A stretch of 64,000 nucleotides of DNA, taken from contig CM043789.1 of the NCBI GenBank assembly GCA_023974075.1, forward strand, positions 31,509,040 through 31,573,039, read 5' to 3'. Position 1 is the first letter of the stretch. Each line of letters begins with the position of its first letter. A program made the translations under genes and the position numbers. Shown piece after piece: positions 1 through 27,960 of the stretch. The notes beneath the pieces were generated by a model that worked only from the letters and a program-made list of their open reading frames with translations, was not told the DNA's origin and did no database searches. Origin of the DNA: Chaenocephalus aceratus (lineage: Eukaryota; Chordata; Actinopteri; Perciformes; Channichthyidae).

Positions 1-1093
1 TGTGTGGAGAAGACAATAAAAGCAGAAGACACTGCCAGGAGGAATGGGTTAGACCTCATGAGAAATTAAAGAGACATTTATTTTTGTCTCGACAGTGATA
101 TGTTAACGTTCTATATATCACTTGTCTGTCCTGTTATAAAATACTCTAAAGCTGCTTTCACATGATACGAGTTTAAAACGCCTCTGCGCTGGCATTGCCG
201 TTCCCAAGAAAGCGCTGCCGCCCGACTAGATCGGAGCACTACCATCAGCCACTGCTCCAAAAAGTTGCAGATGAAGTTCAAATGATTTCCACTTTGACTT
301 AGTTACCGTTTATCTTTTGGGCAACACATCAGATCACAGCTGTATTTAGCGACGCTAGCTGGCAGAGGAAGTAACAGTAGAAAACGTAATGTGAATGCAG
401 CTTAAAAAAGGTTATGTATTCATACCTCTTAGCTATTCTGACTTAGTTGGCATGTATTTCCAGTTTGTTTCTAGCAGTGAAGCAGTTATAGGGGAGATGC
501 AGAGAGATCCTGAAAGGCAGCGGGATGAAGGGATGAAAGGATGAACTAGAGAGCGTGAGAGGTGGCCTGTTGAGGCTCTTTGCCCTGATTGAAAGAGACA
601 GTGAGCTCTAACATCTGTTGGTGGATTTGGGCTGAGCTCCTGTCTATTGGAGCGCCCCTGTGGAATAAGGGAAAGTAAAATGAACACGCTGACCCATTTT
701 CCCCCTTCCCTCCCGATGCTCCTTCCATCTCTCTTCCCTCTTCAGCCGCCCCCTCCCACTCCACTGACTTTTCTTTCCCTGTGATGGGCAGAGTCAACAG
801 AGACCCAGTTTGTTTTGTGTCAGTTGTGTGTGTACAGAAAGTAAGTCTGTAAGAGTGTGTGTGTGTCTGCTTTCTAGTGTGCTGTTTATGTGTTTGGCTT
901 ATCCCACTTGATGCAATGTTGGTTTATACCTATAAAGTAAAACACCTGCACACAGGTGAGTTTACAGGACAAATATCAAAAGCACAGGGCAAATTAAGAG
1001 GGACACTGAGCATTTTCAAAATGCTGTCCATATAACATGTTTAGTTCCTGATCCTGAATATTCTTAGAAAAATGTCATGGATGGTTTAAAAAG

Positions 1094-1207
<114 letters not shown>

Positions 1208-3093
1208 ATTTATGTGTGTGCCTGTGTGCGTTTGAGACTCATAGAGAGCATGCCACTGGGTATTAGTTTGGTCTAAAGCCAAGCCTACAGGAAATGCTAA
1301 CAAAGCACAAAGAGATGTTCAAACAATATGCACACACACACCACCATCAAACTCTCACACACACTGGCACAAGTTCCGATATACACCAATCTCTGCTACA
1401 GGATGATCACACCGCAGATCATATTTAAAGAATGCAGCCGACACTGTGTGACTCTGGCCTGGTCTCTGACGTACACAGCAGCACTGGGGGCCTCTCACCG
1501 TGAATCTGATCAATGGTAGAAAGAACCGAATAAAATGGGCATGTGGATTAAGAAAGGGGCTGGGACAGCGAAACATTCTCCAACAGAAGATATGACTGCT
1601 CAGAGAGCTGCAAGATTTTGAAATATTAGCTTTACAAGAAGGACAGAAGCAGGGAGTGACATTTCACCTCCTTTCTTCCACTGATATGAGGAGACTTCTG
1701 TCAGGACATGTGTACGCTGCTGTGATTTCTCTGAGTGAGACAGAATGTGGAGACCAGGGCTGAAGCTTATCATTTTCAGCAGAAGACATCTGACATGGTC
1801 AGGATTTCACAAAATCTTTACAAATGCATTGCACGTTATCGTGCAGTAATGGTGCATGTATGGTGTATGTATTGCATTAGGTTAATAGATATCAGATATC
1901 CAGTCAATACATTGTCAAATACAGAAAAGCTACTGCAACATTTTTAATTCAATTTTAGGATAACTTGCTTTTTGTAAGAACTATACACCTTAAAATATGT
2001 TTTTTTAACCTGGGGGTCCCAACCCAAGATTATTTATGGAGCTAGCAACATGGTTCTGGAGAAGAAATGATGTAACATAATACATATGAAATAATATAGT
2101 GTACTCTGGCGAAGGCTTTTTACATTACTCTGCCTATAAGTTGCCTTAGAATTAGTTTTATTGATCGAGAGTCAAATTGTGCATGCAGTTTATAACAAGG
2201 TATTTTAGGGCGGGTCACGTTGAGAGAAAACAAACACATCAGCCTGATTATTCTGCGGGGTCTCAACTTTGAAAATGTTGATAACCGCTGCCTTAAGGCC
2301 TCGTTCACTCCAAAATGACAAACTGCCAGGCAAAAGCTATTAAAGTTTATTTACTGTAAAAACCAAACACGCAGCAGGTTAGTGCTGCAGTTCCATCACA
2401 GCCTTCTCCCAAATCTATTAAAGTTAATGGAGCCTCCTCTTTACAGCTCTCTAAGAGCATAACATGTCTATCAATTTGCAATCCCTGGTTGTTTGTGGAG
2501 CTGTGAAAGGGTGCTGCTGCTATCTTGAAAAGTGTGGGACACAGCTGAGATGAAAATAGACGTCAAACACTGCACATTCAACAGTCTTGGGCATGTAGAT
2601 AATGACTTGAAATGTGAAAAGCCTGTCCTTGAGCCATAAGGCCTTAAAGCTTATTGTATATATTCACTGTGCTGTAAAACTGCTTGATGTTTTATTTGTT
2701 TCAACCTCAACATGGCACTGTTACAGATGATATTGCGTAACATGGAAGTCAAAGGTATCTCACAATTACGTCTGCACCCAATACCTTGCCACCGGTTGGT
2801 ACAAAATGAGTAGATGCTAGACTGAAGATTGCTTTAAACATGTTATTGATGACACTGAGTGGTTCTCAACCAACTAGAAACCATTCATCGATCATGTTTT
2901 TCAAATATAAAGGCTTTAAAGTCTGGAGTGCTTAAAAGCTTCAGTTAAGTGCATAGTCATCTGTCAAAATTAAGGAGGGTGCAGAATGAATATCAATAAA
3001 TCAAATGACTCTCAAGTGAAATACACGTTTTCTTACACAGCTATTGTATTATTATTACTGTATTATCTTTTCAATTTACACACGGCATCTATT

Positions 3094-3292
3094 GCACGTC
3101 TGTCCGGCCTGGGAGAGGGATCCCTCCTCTGTTGCTCTCCCTGAGGTTTCTCCCATTTCCCCCTTTAAACTGTGGGTTTTCTCCAGAAGTTTTTCCTTGT
3201 ACGATGTGAGGGTCTAAGGACAGAGGGTGTCGTATGTCGACAAATGTAACATTTGTGATATTGGGCTATATAAATAAACATTGATTGATTGA
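3094..3292 (+). mobile_element. LINE 3' end (L2/Maui-like) or derived SINE tail
   Basis: The stretch has the fish LINE-tail pattern: GGGAGAGGGATCCCTCCTCT, then CTCTCCCTGAGGTTTCT, then GTGAGGGTCTAAGGACAGAG, and the end GGGCTATATAAATAAA followed by ATTGATTGATTGA. Such 5'-truncated copies with a short tandem tail are the usual remains of non-LTR retrotransposition. Family assignment is from memory of fish repeats, not from a search. Confidence 0.6.
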
Positions 3293-3327
3293 ACTATTCA
3301 TTTTTAATTATCTATTATAAGTATAAT

Positions 3328-3792
3328 TGTTATGAACTGAGACACAGGACCCAAAAGCAGGACTCGGAGACAGTTGTCCAAAAATAGAATGTTCTTCAAT
3401 AAAAAAAACTAAATCGGACTTTCAAAAAATAGAAAGTAGATAAAAAGCCAAAACAAAGTTGTACAGCAACACAAAAACTCACTTGGCAAAAGGTCTAAAT
3501 CTCAAGGTAGGTATCAGGAGTCAAAAGGCCTGGGTGCTCACGACATGAAACATAACGAACTGACAAAGGAACAAAGGAACACCAGGGATATATATAGGTG
3601 AGGGGGATGGGCACAGGTGAAAACAATCAGGGCAGGGCCAAGCAATCTCACAGGCGGGAAACACACAAAGGCAGGAAATGTGGGATCCGGAATGACAGGA
3701 AAGATTACTTTCAAAATAAAAACAGGAAGTGACAAGATCAAAACACAAAACAGAGTAAAAACATAACTAAACATATCTGTCGAGTCACAACA
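3328..3792. mobile_element. Non-autonomous element with imperfect terminal inverted repeats
   Basis: The left end TGTTATGAACTGAGAC and the reverse complement of the right end (TGTTGTGACTCGAC) match imperfectly, and the interior holds the common fish-repeat phrase CACAGGACCCAAAAGCAGGA. The 465-bp length and lack of coding sequence suggest a non-autonomous DNA element. Target-site duplication is not clear, and the superfamily is not assigned. Confidence 0.4.
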
Positions 3793-4533
3793 TTAATAAT
3801 GAAAAGTCCCTCCTCTATCTACACCGGAGACAGGATTTTAGGATGTGTTTGATAATCAGAGAGAGTAAGATGACATTGTGTTCTTGTCATTTTAATTTCT
3901 GTTTGGAGAATATGATGAAATGGGTTATAGCTTTTTGAACAGCTCATAATGTTATTTGTTACCATCAAAAGATATATTTATTTAAACGTTCATAATCAGT
4001 GCTGCATGTTTGGTATAGGAATAGAAGTCACAGGCTGTTGATTTTTCTTCTACAATTACATCATGTCCAATATAATTTGCATAGTTTTGTCACATTAAGG
4101 CTGTATTGTTGTCCTTTAATCACAGTTAACACACTGTGGATATGTCTTAGAACCAGCGAAGTCAAAACCCTAACCCTTTTTCTGTTGTACTTTGCACAAG
4201 TGTAAATTAGATCTTGACCATTTGCCTACTTAGACACACCACCACTTCTTTTTGCACTTGCTACTGTAATGTTATGTCTCCCAAAAAGACTATAGGCGGA
4301 CACTGAGGTGGGCAGAGCTGAGGTTGTATTTATGCAGATCCGATAGCACAGTCGGTCCTCTCCTCTTATCGCAGGTGGACAGAGAGCTTTTCCCCAGACA
4401 GCTTCCCTTGGACAACAAATGTTCTTTTAGGAGAAGCCAGCCTGAACTGTCCATTATTTAAGCCTGTCCTCACCTCACCTGCTGATAAAGTATTCCTCCT
4501 GCAGGTCCTAGCATCCTGTGCGTCTCTGTTTCT

Positions 4534-5072
4534 TCATTCACACCAACGCAACTCCGGTTCAAGCTCCGTGCTAGACCTTTTCAGGTTCAGAACCGGTTCT
4601 TCGGTTTAGCTCCGGCTCTTTTCACACCGCCCAGAGTCCGACTGGTGCTGCGTCATTGCGTCATCGTTTGCGTCATGACATAACCGTTTGCGAGACTGCT
4701 CACACCGACAACAACAACAATGGTCGATTGTGCTCCAGCTTCCTCTGTACCTCTTCGGAAGACCAGATTCCCAGTAGGTAGCTGGTCTCTTCAATGGACC
4801 ACTGCTGCTTGTTAAGTTTCTCCATCGTTGTGTACAAACTGGATAAAACGCCGGCTTTTTGTTGTTGTTCAGGAGTTGATCCCGCCCCTGCCCCGCCTCG
4901 ACGTAAGCGTGACGTATGTGGTGCTTTTGCTCTAGCCGGACAATTTTTTGGTGCTTGAAACGAACCGGATTCCGGAGCTAAGAGGCTGCTCCGCTACGGT
5001 GTGAAGAGGAAAACCCGGTGCTTTTCAAGCTCCAGCTCCGAACCGGCCCTGAAACACCGTTGGTGTGAATGA
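4534..5072. mobile_element. MITE with TIR TCATTCACACCAACG
   Basis: The 15-nt sequence TCATTCACACCAACG at 4534-4548 recurs as its exact reverse complement at 5058-5072. Further inward both ends carry related words built on GGTTC, GGAGCT and CAAGCTCC. The 539-bp unit contains no open coding sequence and is inserted about 250 bp before the first visible ppfia4 exon. It is probably a non-autonomous DNA transposon of unassigned superfamily. Confidence 0.6.
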
Positions 5073-5218
5073 GGTATTAGTCAAAGAGTGCTTGTGCCAC
5101 CCTGACAACAAATCCCTGTCAGCCCCGCCCAGATGTGTATGCACCCTTAGATTAGAGATGCATAAGTGCTCAGTTTCACAAAACTAGAGCCCATTATGTT
5201 GATCACTGATACAGTTTT

Positions 5219-5318
<100 letters not shown>

Positions 5319-5322
5319 GTAG

Positions 5323-21444
<16,122 letters not shown>

Positions 21445-24305
21445 CTTCTGTCTGCTTACTAACAGGAGCGCTAGTGTTAACAGGTAAGCTAACAAAACAC
21501 TTTCTCAAACTGCTAAGCGTACAGGTTAGTGTGCTTTTAACCAGCATTGCCCAGCGGTCTGGCATGACGCAGGAACACTAACTTTACTGACGCAGGCTTA
21601 TGTACTGATTTTTGATGATGAAATATGTGAGTTTTTACACACAATCATGATTTTACAGGATATAGGTTTGTTCAAAGTCTATAAACGGTCATTCTGAATT
21701 ACTGCTCAGCCCTGGTGTTCATCTCAGTAATTCCACTATACACTATTAGCATGTGCAGTGTTTTTATTGCTACATGGTATTAAAGCTGCAATGATTAGTT
21801 TATCTATCTATTCCTAATAACTATTAATCATTAATAATGTATCTTTCAAGTAAAAATCAAGGGGAAGAAGTTAGGATTGGTCTCAAAAAGCTCTGTTGCT
21901 TCTCAAACAAAATTAATCAAGAAAATATTTGGCATATTAATCAAATTGATAAAAGGATTTTTATTATATCTTTAATAACTGCGCAAAACCTTATATTCAT
22001 TGCTGCTATACGATTTATTGAATTATATATATAAGATATAGATTTTTGGCATTAATCGGCTTCCAGCAATGTAATTAAGATTTCCAATCTTACTATAAAC
22101 GGTCAAAGCAAACATTAAATCTTTCTCTCACGTTCTTTCATTCCTTCTTACTGTCCTTGTCTTTTTTTCTCTATCCAGTGCATTCTCATTACCTATATGG
22201 ACACATGCTTGCGGCCTTTTGAGAGTGATATGCCAAATCTGGAGAGGGAGTCCCGGGTGCCACTGGGGAAGGGTCTTCACCCCTCTTGTCGCCCGGCCTC
22301 GCCTCCCATCTTTCACCTCTCACCTCTCCTTCGGACACGTGCAATACAGAGGCCAACTCTGACCTTTGAACTCTTGAGAGTGCTCATTGGCTGCGCTCGC
22401 TGCTGTAAAGGAGACTCGTCCCTGTCTCTCCCAGTTTACCCCAGTGCTCCCAGTAGCCTTGTTGTTGTGGTGTTGTGCTCCTGCTCCCCTGGTGTCAGCT
22501 GTGGGTTCTTGTCCTGGTTCTAATCTCTCAACATGGCCAAGTCCAAACCAATCTTCCAGTGTCATCGCCTCAAAGGCAAAACAAAAGTTGGTTAGTGTAA
22601 AAAGAAAATATTTAAAAGAAAGCTGATAAGTTATTGATTTGGACTCGGGAATGATGAATACTTGTATAAATGGCAGATCCCACTGCACCTTGCCCCTCTA
22701 CCGGTTATGCAAGGTATTACTCATTTATCGTCTATGTACATAAAATGGATGACTTATGTTTTTTATAGAAATATTATATATATATATTGGAAATATATAT
22801 GAAAAATAATATATAATTGCTGTATGAAACCCAATGCCCTGTATTCGATAGTGACTGTTCTCTTTCTCTTCCTCTTTCTTTCTCTCCGTGTCGGACCTTT
22901 GTGTGTCTTTTGCTGTAAGTGTGTGAATCGTTAGTGGGAGGGTCTCACTAAAGAGGCGGTGTGTTTCTACAAGGACTCTTCACAGGTTCATGGGTCCAAT
23001 TCCAGACTTTTCTCTCTTTGCCTCTTCTTCTCCTGTTCTTTCCTTTTCCCTCCTCCTCCTCCTCCTCCTCCTCTTTTGACACTATGTAGCTGTTACCACT
23101 CTCCTCTTTTCCGCCTCTCTCGCCTTCAGTATGACACTATGTAGCCTAGAATAGAGAGAATCCTTTAATATGAAGAGTGTGTGGTGTATGTGTGAGTGGG
23201 CAAATAAGTCTCTCTGTCGGAGACTTGAAGAGAAATTGTGTGTGAAAGGCCGACCCCAGCCAGTGACCATGACTTTCTCTGTGGATGGGTAGTGGTGAAC
23301 ACTGTAGCTCCTCTCTGTTGATTCCTTACTTTCTCTCAAATCAAACTGGAAACTGCTGCTCAACATCAGCCAAATGACAAAACACGTAAAACTGCTCAAC
23401 GTGACCGGACTCCTCTAATCCCACCGTCCCCATTTAGTTGCCATGAGACGTGCCAGTGAGCAGTCAGTACTCTCGGCTGACCAACTCCTCATCCAATGAG
23501 AACACAGCATATGAACCAGTGAACCGCTGGATGGGTGTACAATCTTTTATTTATTTTTATTTTAGAATTTTTCAAGGTGTCTAAAAAGGGTGTGTAATGT
23601 GCTATGTGGCAGCTATGAGTACTGTGTCTTTATTCCAGGTGTGAAACAATGCTGACAAATCAAGATTTTATTATTTGGCTATTTAAAAAAGTGAACTGTA
23701 TTTATGACACTATATAGACATAAGTAAAGCTGTTTTTTTAAATATTTTGGTTGTTGTTTTCTTTCTATCCCGCTGGTGACTAAAGTTACAATCTCCAAGA
23801 TCTCCTTTGTTTCTACTTGTGGCACCTAAAGCAATAAGCAACCATTTCTTAGCACCTGTCACGCAGCCTGTTTAAGACTGGACTGTTACGCCCTTCAAAT
23901 GTACGGAAACATACCTTTTTTTACCCCACTGAATCGGGGGGACACTTTTAATAGTTTTGAAGCCTTGTCATTTTTGTGATCACCCTTTTTTGCCTTAGTA
24001 ACCTTCAAAACAGTACGGCTTCAAACACGAGGAAGATAAAAGCGAGTCTGTTACTATGGCTCCGCCTACCAAAACCTGGCAGACCGACCACAGCCAGGTG
24101 ATTGAAAACGGTCACTAACCGCTTGTAATTTCTGGGAATGTCGCCACAATCATCCAAGGGCTTTCATGAGTGAGCCATGGGCTTGAACACCATTGTGCAA
24201 CTACCTCTTTTGGCGATAGAGGGGACTCAACAGACCTTTTTTGTCATTAAAACCTCTGATTATTATGACCTTAGGAAAGTGACAAATATTGTATTCAAAA
24301 CAGTC
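21445..24305 (+). other. ppfia4 3' flank / probable 3' UTR
   Basis: This stretch lies between the ppfia4 stop and the myog poly(A) signal. Apart from the possible alternative exon it has no coding potential that I can support. It contains pyrimidine-rich tracts, a (TCC)n run at about 23055-23078 and very AT-rich stretches near 22755-22820. I saw no clear AATAAA in the sense orientation here, so the ppfia4 polyadenylation site is not assigned. Confidence 0.4.
21466..22222 (+). other. ppfia4: Possible ppfia4 microexon and alternative terminal exon
   Basis: After the canonical stop at 21444 there is an 18-nt segment (21466-21483) bounded by a good acceptor (aacag) and a strong donor (gtaagc). 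A second acceptor (ctatccag) lies at 22171-22178. Joining exon 21069-21255, the 18-nt piece and 22179-22222 keeps frame and gives a tail reading GALVLTVHSHYLYGHMLAAF before TGA at 22220-22222. This route would skip the VRTYSC exon and so remove the PDZ ligand. The phases fit exactly, but use of these sites is inferred from sequence only. Confidence 0.4.
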
Positions 24306-24311
24306 TTTATT
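24306..24311 (-). terminator. myog: Candidate myog polyadenylation signal (AATAAA on minus strand)
   Basis: The plus-strand TTTATT here reads AATAAA on the minus strand, about 710 nt past the myog stop codon. That is a plausible 3' UTR length for a fish myogenin transcript. No cleavage evidence is available, and other AT-rich hexamer variants nearby could be used instead. Confidence 0.45.
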
Positions 24312-25020
24312 GCAAGAATTGAACAGGAAAATATCCCCTTTCAGAACATCTACAAATACACAACAATCTTAGTTATAAAAGTCAAAAATAAGTTAGCAAA
24401 AAATAAAATGGCAAACCACTCTGTAGAAAAGGGAACGTATTTACATCACTAGCATTCATAACCAGTTTAAATTAAGCAGATCTTGGTCAAAACTGCCATG
24501 GTACATATTGGCCCCACAAATAAACTCATGGTTTTTTAAGCATAACACACACAAAAAGAATGAAAGATCAGGGAAAGATTTCGAAAAGAGGAAAGACTTA
24601 AATTAAGTAAGGAGAAAACCAGGCTTTATCACTCCTCTGCGACTGTATCATGCTGAAGGTACGCCTGACAGAGGTCCACTCTAGTAACTAGTTGTTGGGT
24701 TCATGCAGTAAAGTCCTTGAATCTCTAGTTAGACTAAGCTCCCGCGGCTCTGGTAGACAGGTCTGGACCGCCGGATAAGTCAGGGAATAAAGGGAATAAG
24801 GCCTCATTGAGAAAAGAAGGAATTCAGTTTGGCTTGCAGACCCATTGATCAGCAGAGTAACAATTACAAAATATATATTTTAAAGTTTTAGCATAAGACA
24901 CTTAGATCAATAGAGCTGGAAAATAAATTAAATTGAACCGGTTATCAGTTTGATTGCCAATTATCTTTTTTTTGTCAGTAGCTCTATGTTGCACCTATGG
25001 GTCCGCAGTGTTGGAGGGTT

Positions 25021-26457
25021 CTACTTGGAAAGTTCCACAGAAAAGGCCACCGATGAGCCTGCTGCAGTGATGCTGTCCACAATGGAGGTCAGGGCGCGCA
25101 TGTTGCCCTGCTCCGAGAGAGTCAGCGGCACTCAGGAGATCTGAAAAAAACAACCCAGCACACTTTTAGTATCTGAGACAAGATGGATCTGTTTGTTCTG
25201 TGTAATGAGGAGTGTGTGTGAACAGGACTCACCCTCGCTGCTGTAGCTCTGCGTGCACTGCTCTGGAGTGCTGCTCCACTCGGGGCTGCTGCAGCAGGTG
25301 CTGCCTGAACTGGGCTCACTCGACGACACCTGTTTACCATGGAGATGCACACGCAGAAGTCGCTGTCAGTCACTGTGTGTTATGACACGACACACCCCGC
25401 CCCAGACAAACACTACGATGCAATACCACACACACACACCCCTCAGAGGTAAATGTAAATAATGACTTTTCTGGGCTGATATATACAGCAGAGGATAAAC
25501 GAGATCCAACCATTAGCATCTCTCTTTTCAGTTTGGTATTATCATCTCCTTTAACCTTCAAAAAAATGAACATATACTACATTGTGACACATATCGACTG
25601 GATGATAATCTTAAAAATGTTAAATTAATGCAACATGATGACAGGAAGTGTATCTGTTTGTACTATGGCTGAACACATAAATGGAAATATCCCACAAAGT
25701 CTCAAAACATCCACAGTGATCGATTCTGATAGAGGCAGTCTCACAACAGCCAACTTTTTTTCCAATATATATCTATGTGCTGTATCTCTTCATCTAAATG
25801 TAATCCTAACACCTTGTGCCTCTTCGTGTATTTTGACAATTTGTTCTTTCTGTTTTCATTTTGGCTCCCATCTCATTCATGAACATGACTTTCCGCTTCA
25901 TCCTCCTTCCTCTGGTGTACTCACTCTGGGCAGGGTGGTGCTGGGTCGGTAGTGTAGTCCCTGCTGTCCTGTCTCAGTGTCCTGCTGGTTGAGTGAAGAC
26001 ACCAGCGCCTGCAGCCTCTCGATGTACTGGATGGCGCTCCGCAGGATCTCCACCTTGGGCAGCCTCTGGTTTGGGTTCATCAGGGTGCTCCTCTTCAGAG
26101 CCTCAAAGGCCTCGTTCACCTTCTTCAGGCGCCTCTTCTCCCTCATTGTGGCCGCTCTCCGACGGTCCATGGTAACCGTCTTCCTTTTGCACAGCTTACA
26201 GGCCCAAGGCAGGCACTGACCCGGGCAGTGGGGCTCGGAGTGAGGGGACATGCTGTCTGGAGAGGCTTTGTCCTCTGTTCCTGTCACCCCAACTCCAAAC
26301 CCCCAGACAGACTCCCACACATGCCCATCATGGAGTTCCTATCCTGGTAGGAAGTTTGGTCGTACCCCCCAGGCAGGCGAGAGGGGAAGTAGCTGTCTCC
26401 TCCCTCGTAGAAGCGCTGGTCGGGGTAGAAGTACGGGTTGGTCTCAAAAAGCTCCAT
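25021..26457 (-). CDS. myog: myogenin, myogenic bHLH transcription factor (two apparent single-base frame breaks)
   Basis: Myogenin is a nuclear MyoD-family bHLH factor that binds E-boxes with E-proteins and drives terminal skeletal muscle differentiation. Three exons on the minus strand are 25925-26457, 25233-25329 and 25021-25140. The start is the ATG at 26457 ([10 protein letters not shown]), the usual start for fish myogenin; a reading that begins three codons earlier has no ATG. Exon 1 encodes the Cys/His-rich segment ([20 protein letters not shown]), the basic region [20 protein letters not shown] and the helix-loop-helix ([20 protein letters not shown]). Exon 2 encodes the Ser-rich [14 protein letters not shown] segment. 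Exon 3 encodes [11 protein letters not shown] and ends ELSK-TAG. Exon 1 is 533 nt and exons 2+3 total 217 nt, one short and one over the expected 534 and 216. The breaks lie at the C-run 26300-26304 and near 25112-25121. Allowing for them the product is about 249 residues, typical of fish myogenin. An assembly error is the likelier cause; a pseudogene is less likely. Confidence 0.95.
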
Positions 26458-26627
26458 GCTGGACAACGCTGTGGTCTGAAAGGGGACAAAGATTCCTGCT
26501 TCCCCTTGGACTGCTCTACGCTACGTGGTGTTTGGTTCTGCGCCTGGAGAGTGTGTGTCGGATGTACGTGTGTGCGCCTGTCTTCTTCCTGGCCTGAGTT
26601 TGTGATGAGTGGAAGACGTGTGGAGAA

Positions 26628-26722
26628 CAACTGGTGTGGAGCAACTGTAGGCTGGCATTTAAACCCCTCTGCCTGCTGCAGGATCACAGGGTTAAATTTA
26701 GCACGAGCCCCCAGAAACCTGA
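26628..26722 (-). promoter_or_regulatory. myog: myog proximal promoter: MEF3, MEF2, TATA-like and E-box sites
   Basis: Read on the minus strand toward the gene, the order is a MEF3/Six site TCAGGTTTC (26714-26722), a MEF2-like site CTAAATTTAA (26692-26701), a TATA-like TTTAAA (26658-26663), and two E-boxes CAGTTG (26642-26647 and 26628-26633). Six/MEF3 and MEF2 sites just upstream of a TATA element are the known architecture of vertebrate myogenin promoters, where they link Six1/4, MEF2 and MyoD/Myf5 input. Transcription would be expected to start near 26630, leaving a 5' UTR of roughly 170 nt. The motifs are seen directly; their function is inferred from the family. Confidence 0.65.
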
Positions 26723-27714
26723 CACGACGTTTAGCTGTTGCTGCACATCTACACTTCACATCTTTGTTGGGCCCTGCTCTCTTGGGCTTTAGGGCCCGGG
26801 TGTGCGTGTATGCGCCCTTGTGTAGGTTTGTGCACTCGTGTGTGTCTTAAGAGGCCAGGATATGATCAAGTTGCCGTGGAAATGGGAGAGATAACCTGGG
26901 ATCAAAGACGACCGTCTTAATGAGCTAATCCCAGACTCGCGTCTCCCTCCATGACACCATGCATAAAGTCCCCTGGCATGGGGGTAGAGGAGGGGGAAGT
27001 GGGGACAGTCTGGAGGCAGCTGTCACTTCGACTAGGAGCCAATGATAAAAAAATGACAACAAGTTGTTGGGCTCCTAGTTGTAGATGTAAAGGAAGTGAT
27101 GCCAAAGTTGTTGTTTACTCTAAGCTGGTCGCAGATAAACATTTATTGTGGTTGAAGGTTCAGAGATATGTCCTAAATCGATACTAAACATGCTTATTTG
27201 CATATTTGCCATGAACATTCTTGCCATAATTGGGCATTTTTTTTTATGGAACCACATTCATATCTTCTGACTTTCCTCCTAAGATGATTGCACAGGGTGT
27301 TCAGACAGGCCTGTGCAGGAATGGACGGACAGTCAGCCACAGTAATTTGAGAAACGAGTTGACACTGGATAGCATTACTCTCAGATAGCGAATGACAATA
27401 ATCAGGACCACGCAGAGGTATGGCCTTCGTTGTCCTGACCTCTTTCAGTTAGTGGCGGTGTTAGCCTAGCCACCAGGTGTTAATCCTTCCAGGACGTGTC
27501 TCACCTCATAGCTCAGCAGCTAATTCAGACTTGCTTCCGCTAGTATAGACAAGCATCCAAAATACACACTTCTGTCAGCAGAGAAGTGGCCTGGAATGAC
27601 AGGCATAGTGTGAGATGTGTTGCATCCCTGTGAATCCCATATTGCTACCATATGTTTATTTTCAAAATGTGTTTTCCGCCTGTGCCAGTGACAGCTGGGA
27701 CCGGAGGCTTTATG

Positions 27715-27960
27715 TTTACTGTTTGTCTTTCCGTCCGTCCCATTGAATGCAATATCTCAGAAAGCCCTAGAGGGACTTTCTTTAAATATGGCACACACAC
27801 CCTCTTAGACTCAAGGATGAACTGATTAGATATATGTGGTTATAAGCCAAAATTCACAGGTCAAAGGTCAAGGTCACTTAAAAAAAATAAAAGTGTGGCC
27901 AGAATTCATACTTTAATTATGACCCTTTCACACAAATGTCTGGACATGGAACATAAACTT
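27715..27960. repeat. Dispersed repeat (ATATCTCAGAAAG... family)
   Basis: The stretch has the layout of a common teleost repeat: AATGCAATATCTCAGAAAGC, then a segment about a product being applied to 'ACTCAAGGATGAACTGATTA', then GGTCAAAGGTCAAGGTCACT. It has no coding sequence. I recognise the pattern from memory of fish intergenic DNA and cannot name the family. Confidence 0.4.

Noticed and set aside
22197..22688. Open frames in the ppfia4 3' flank on both strands
   Set aside because: No domain or splice logic beyond the short alternative exon; composition matches untranslated DNA.
26356..26850. Plus-strand frames opposite myog exon 1 and promoter
   Set aside because: Antisense shadows of the GC-rich myog exon.
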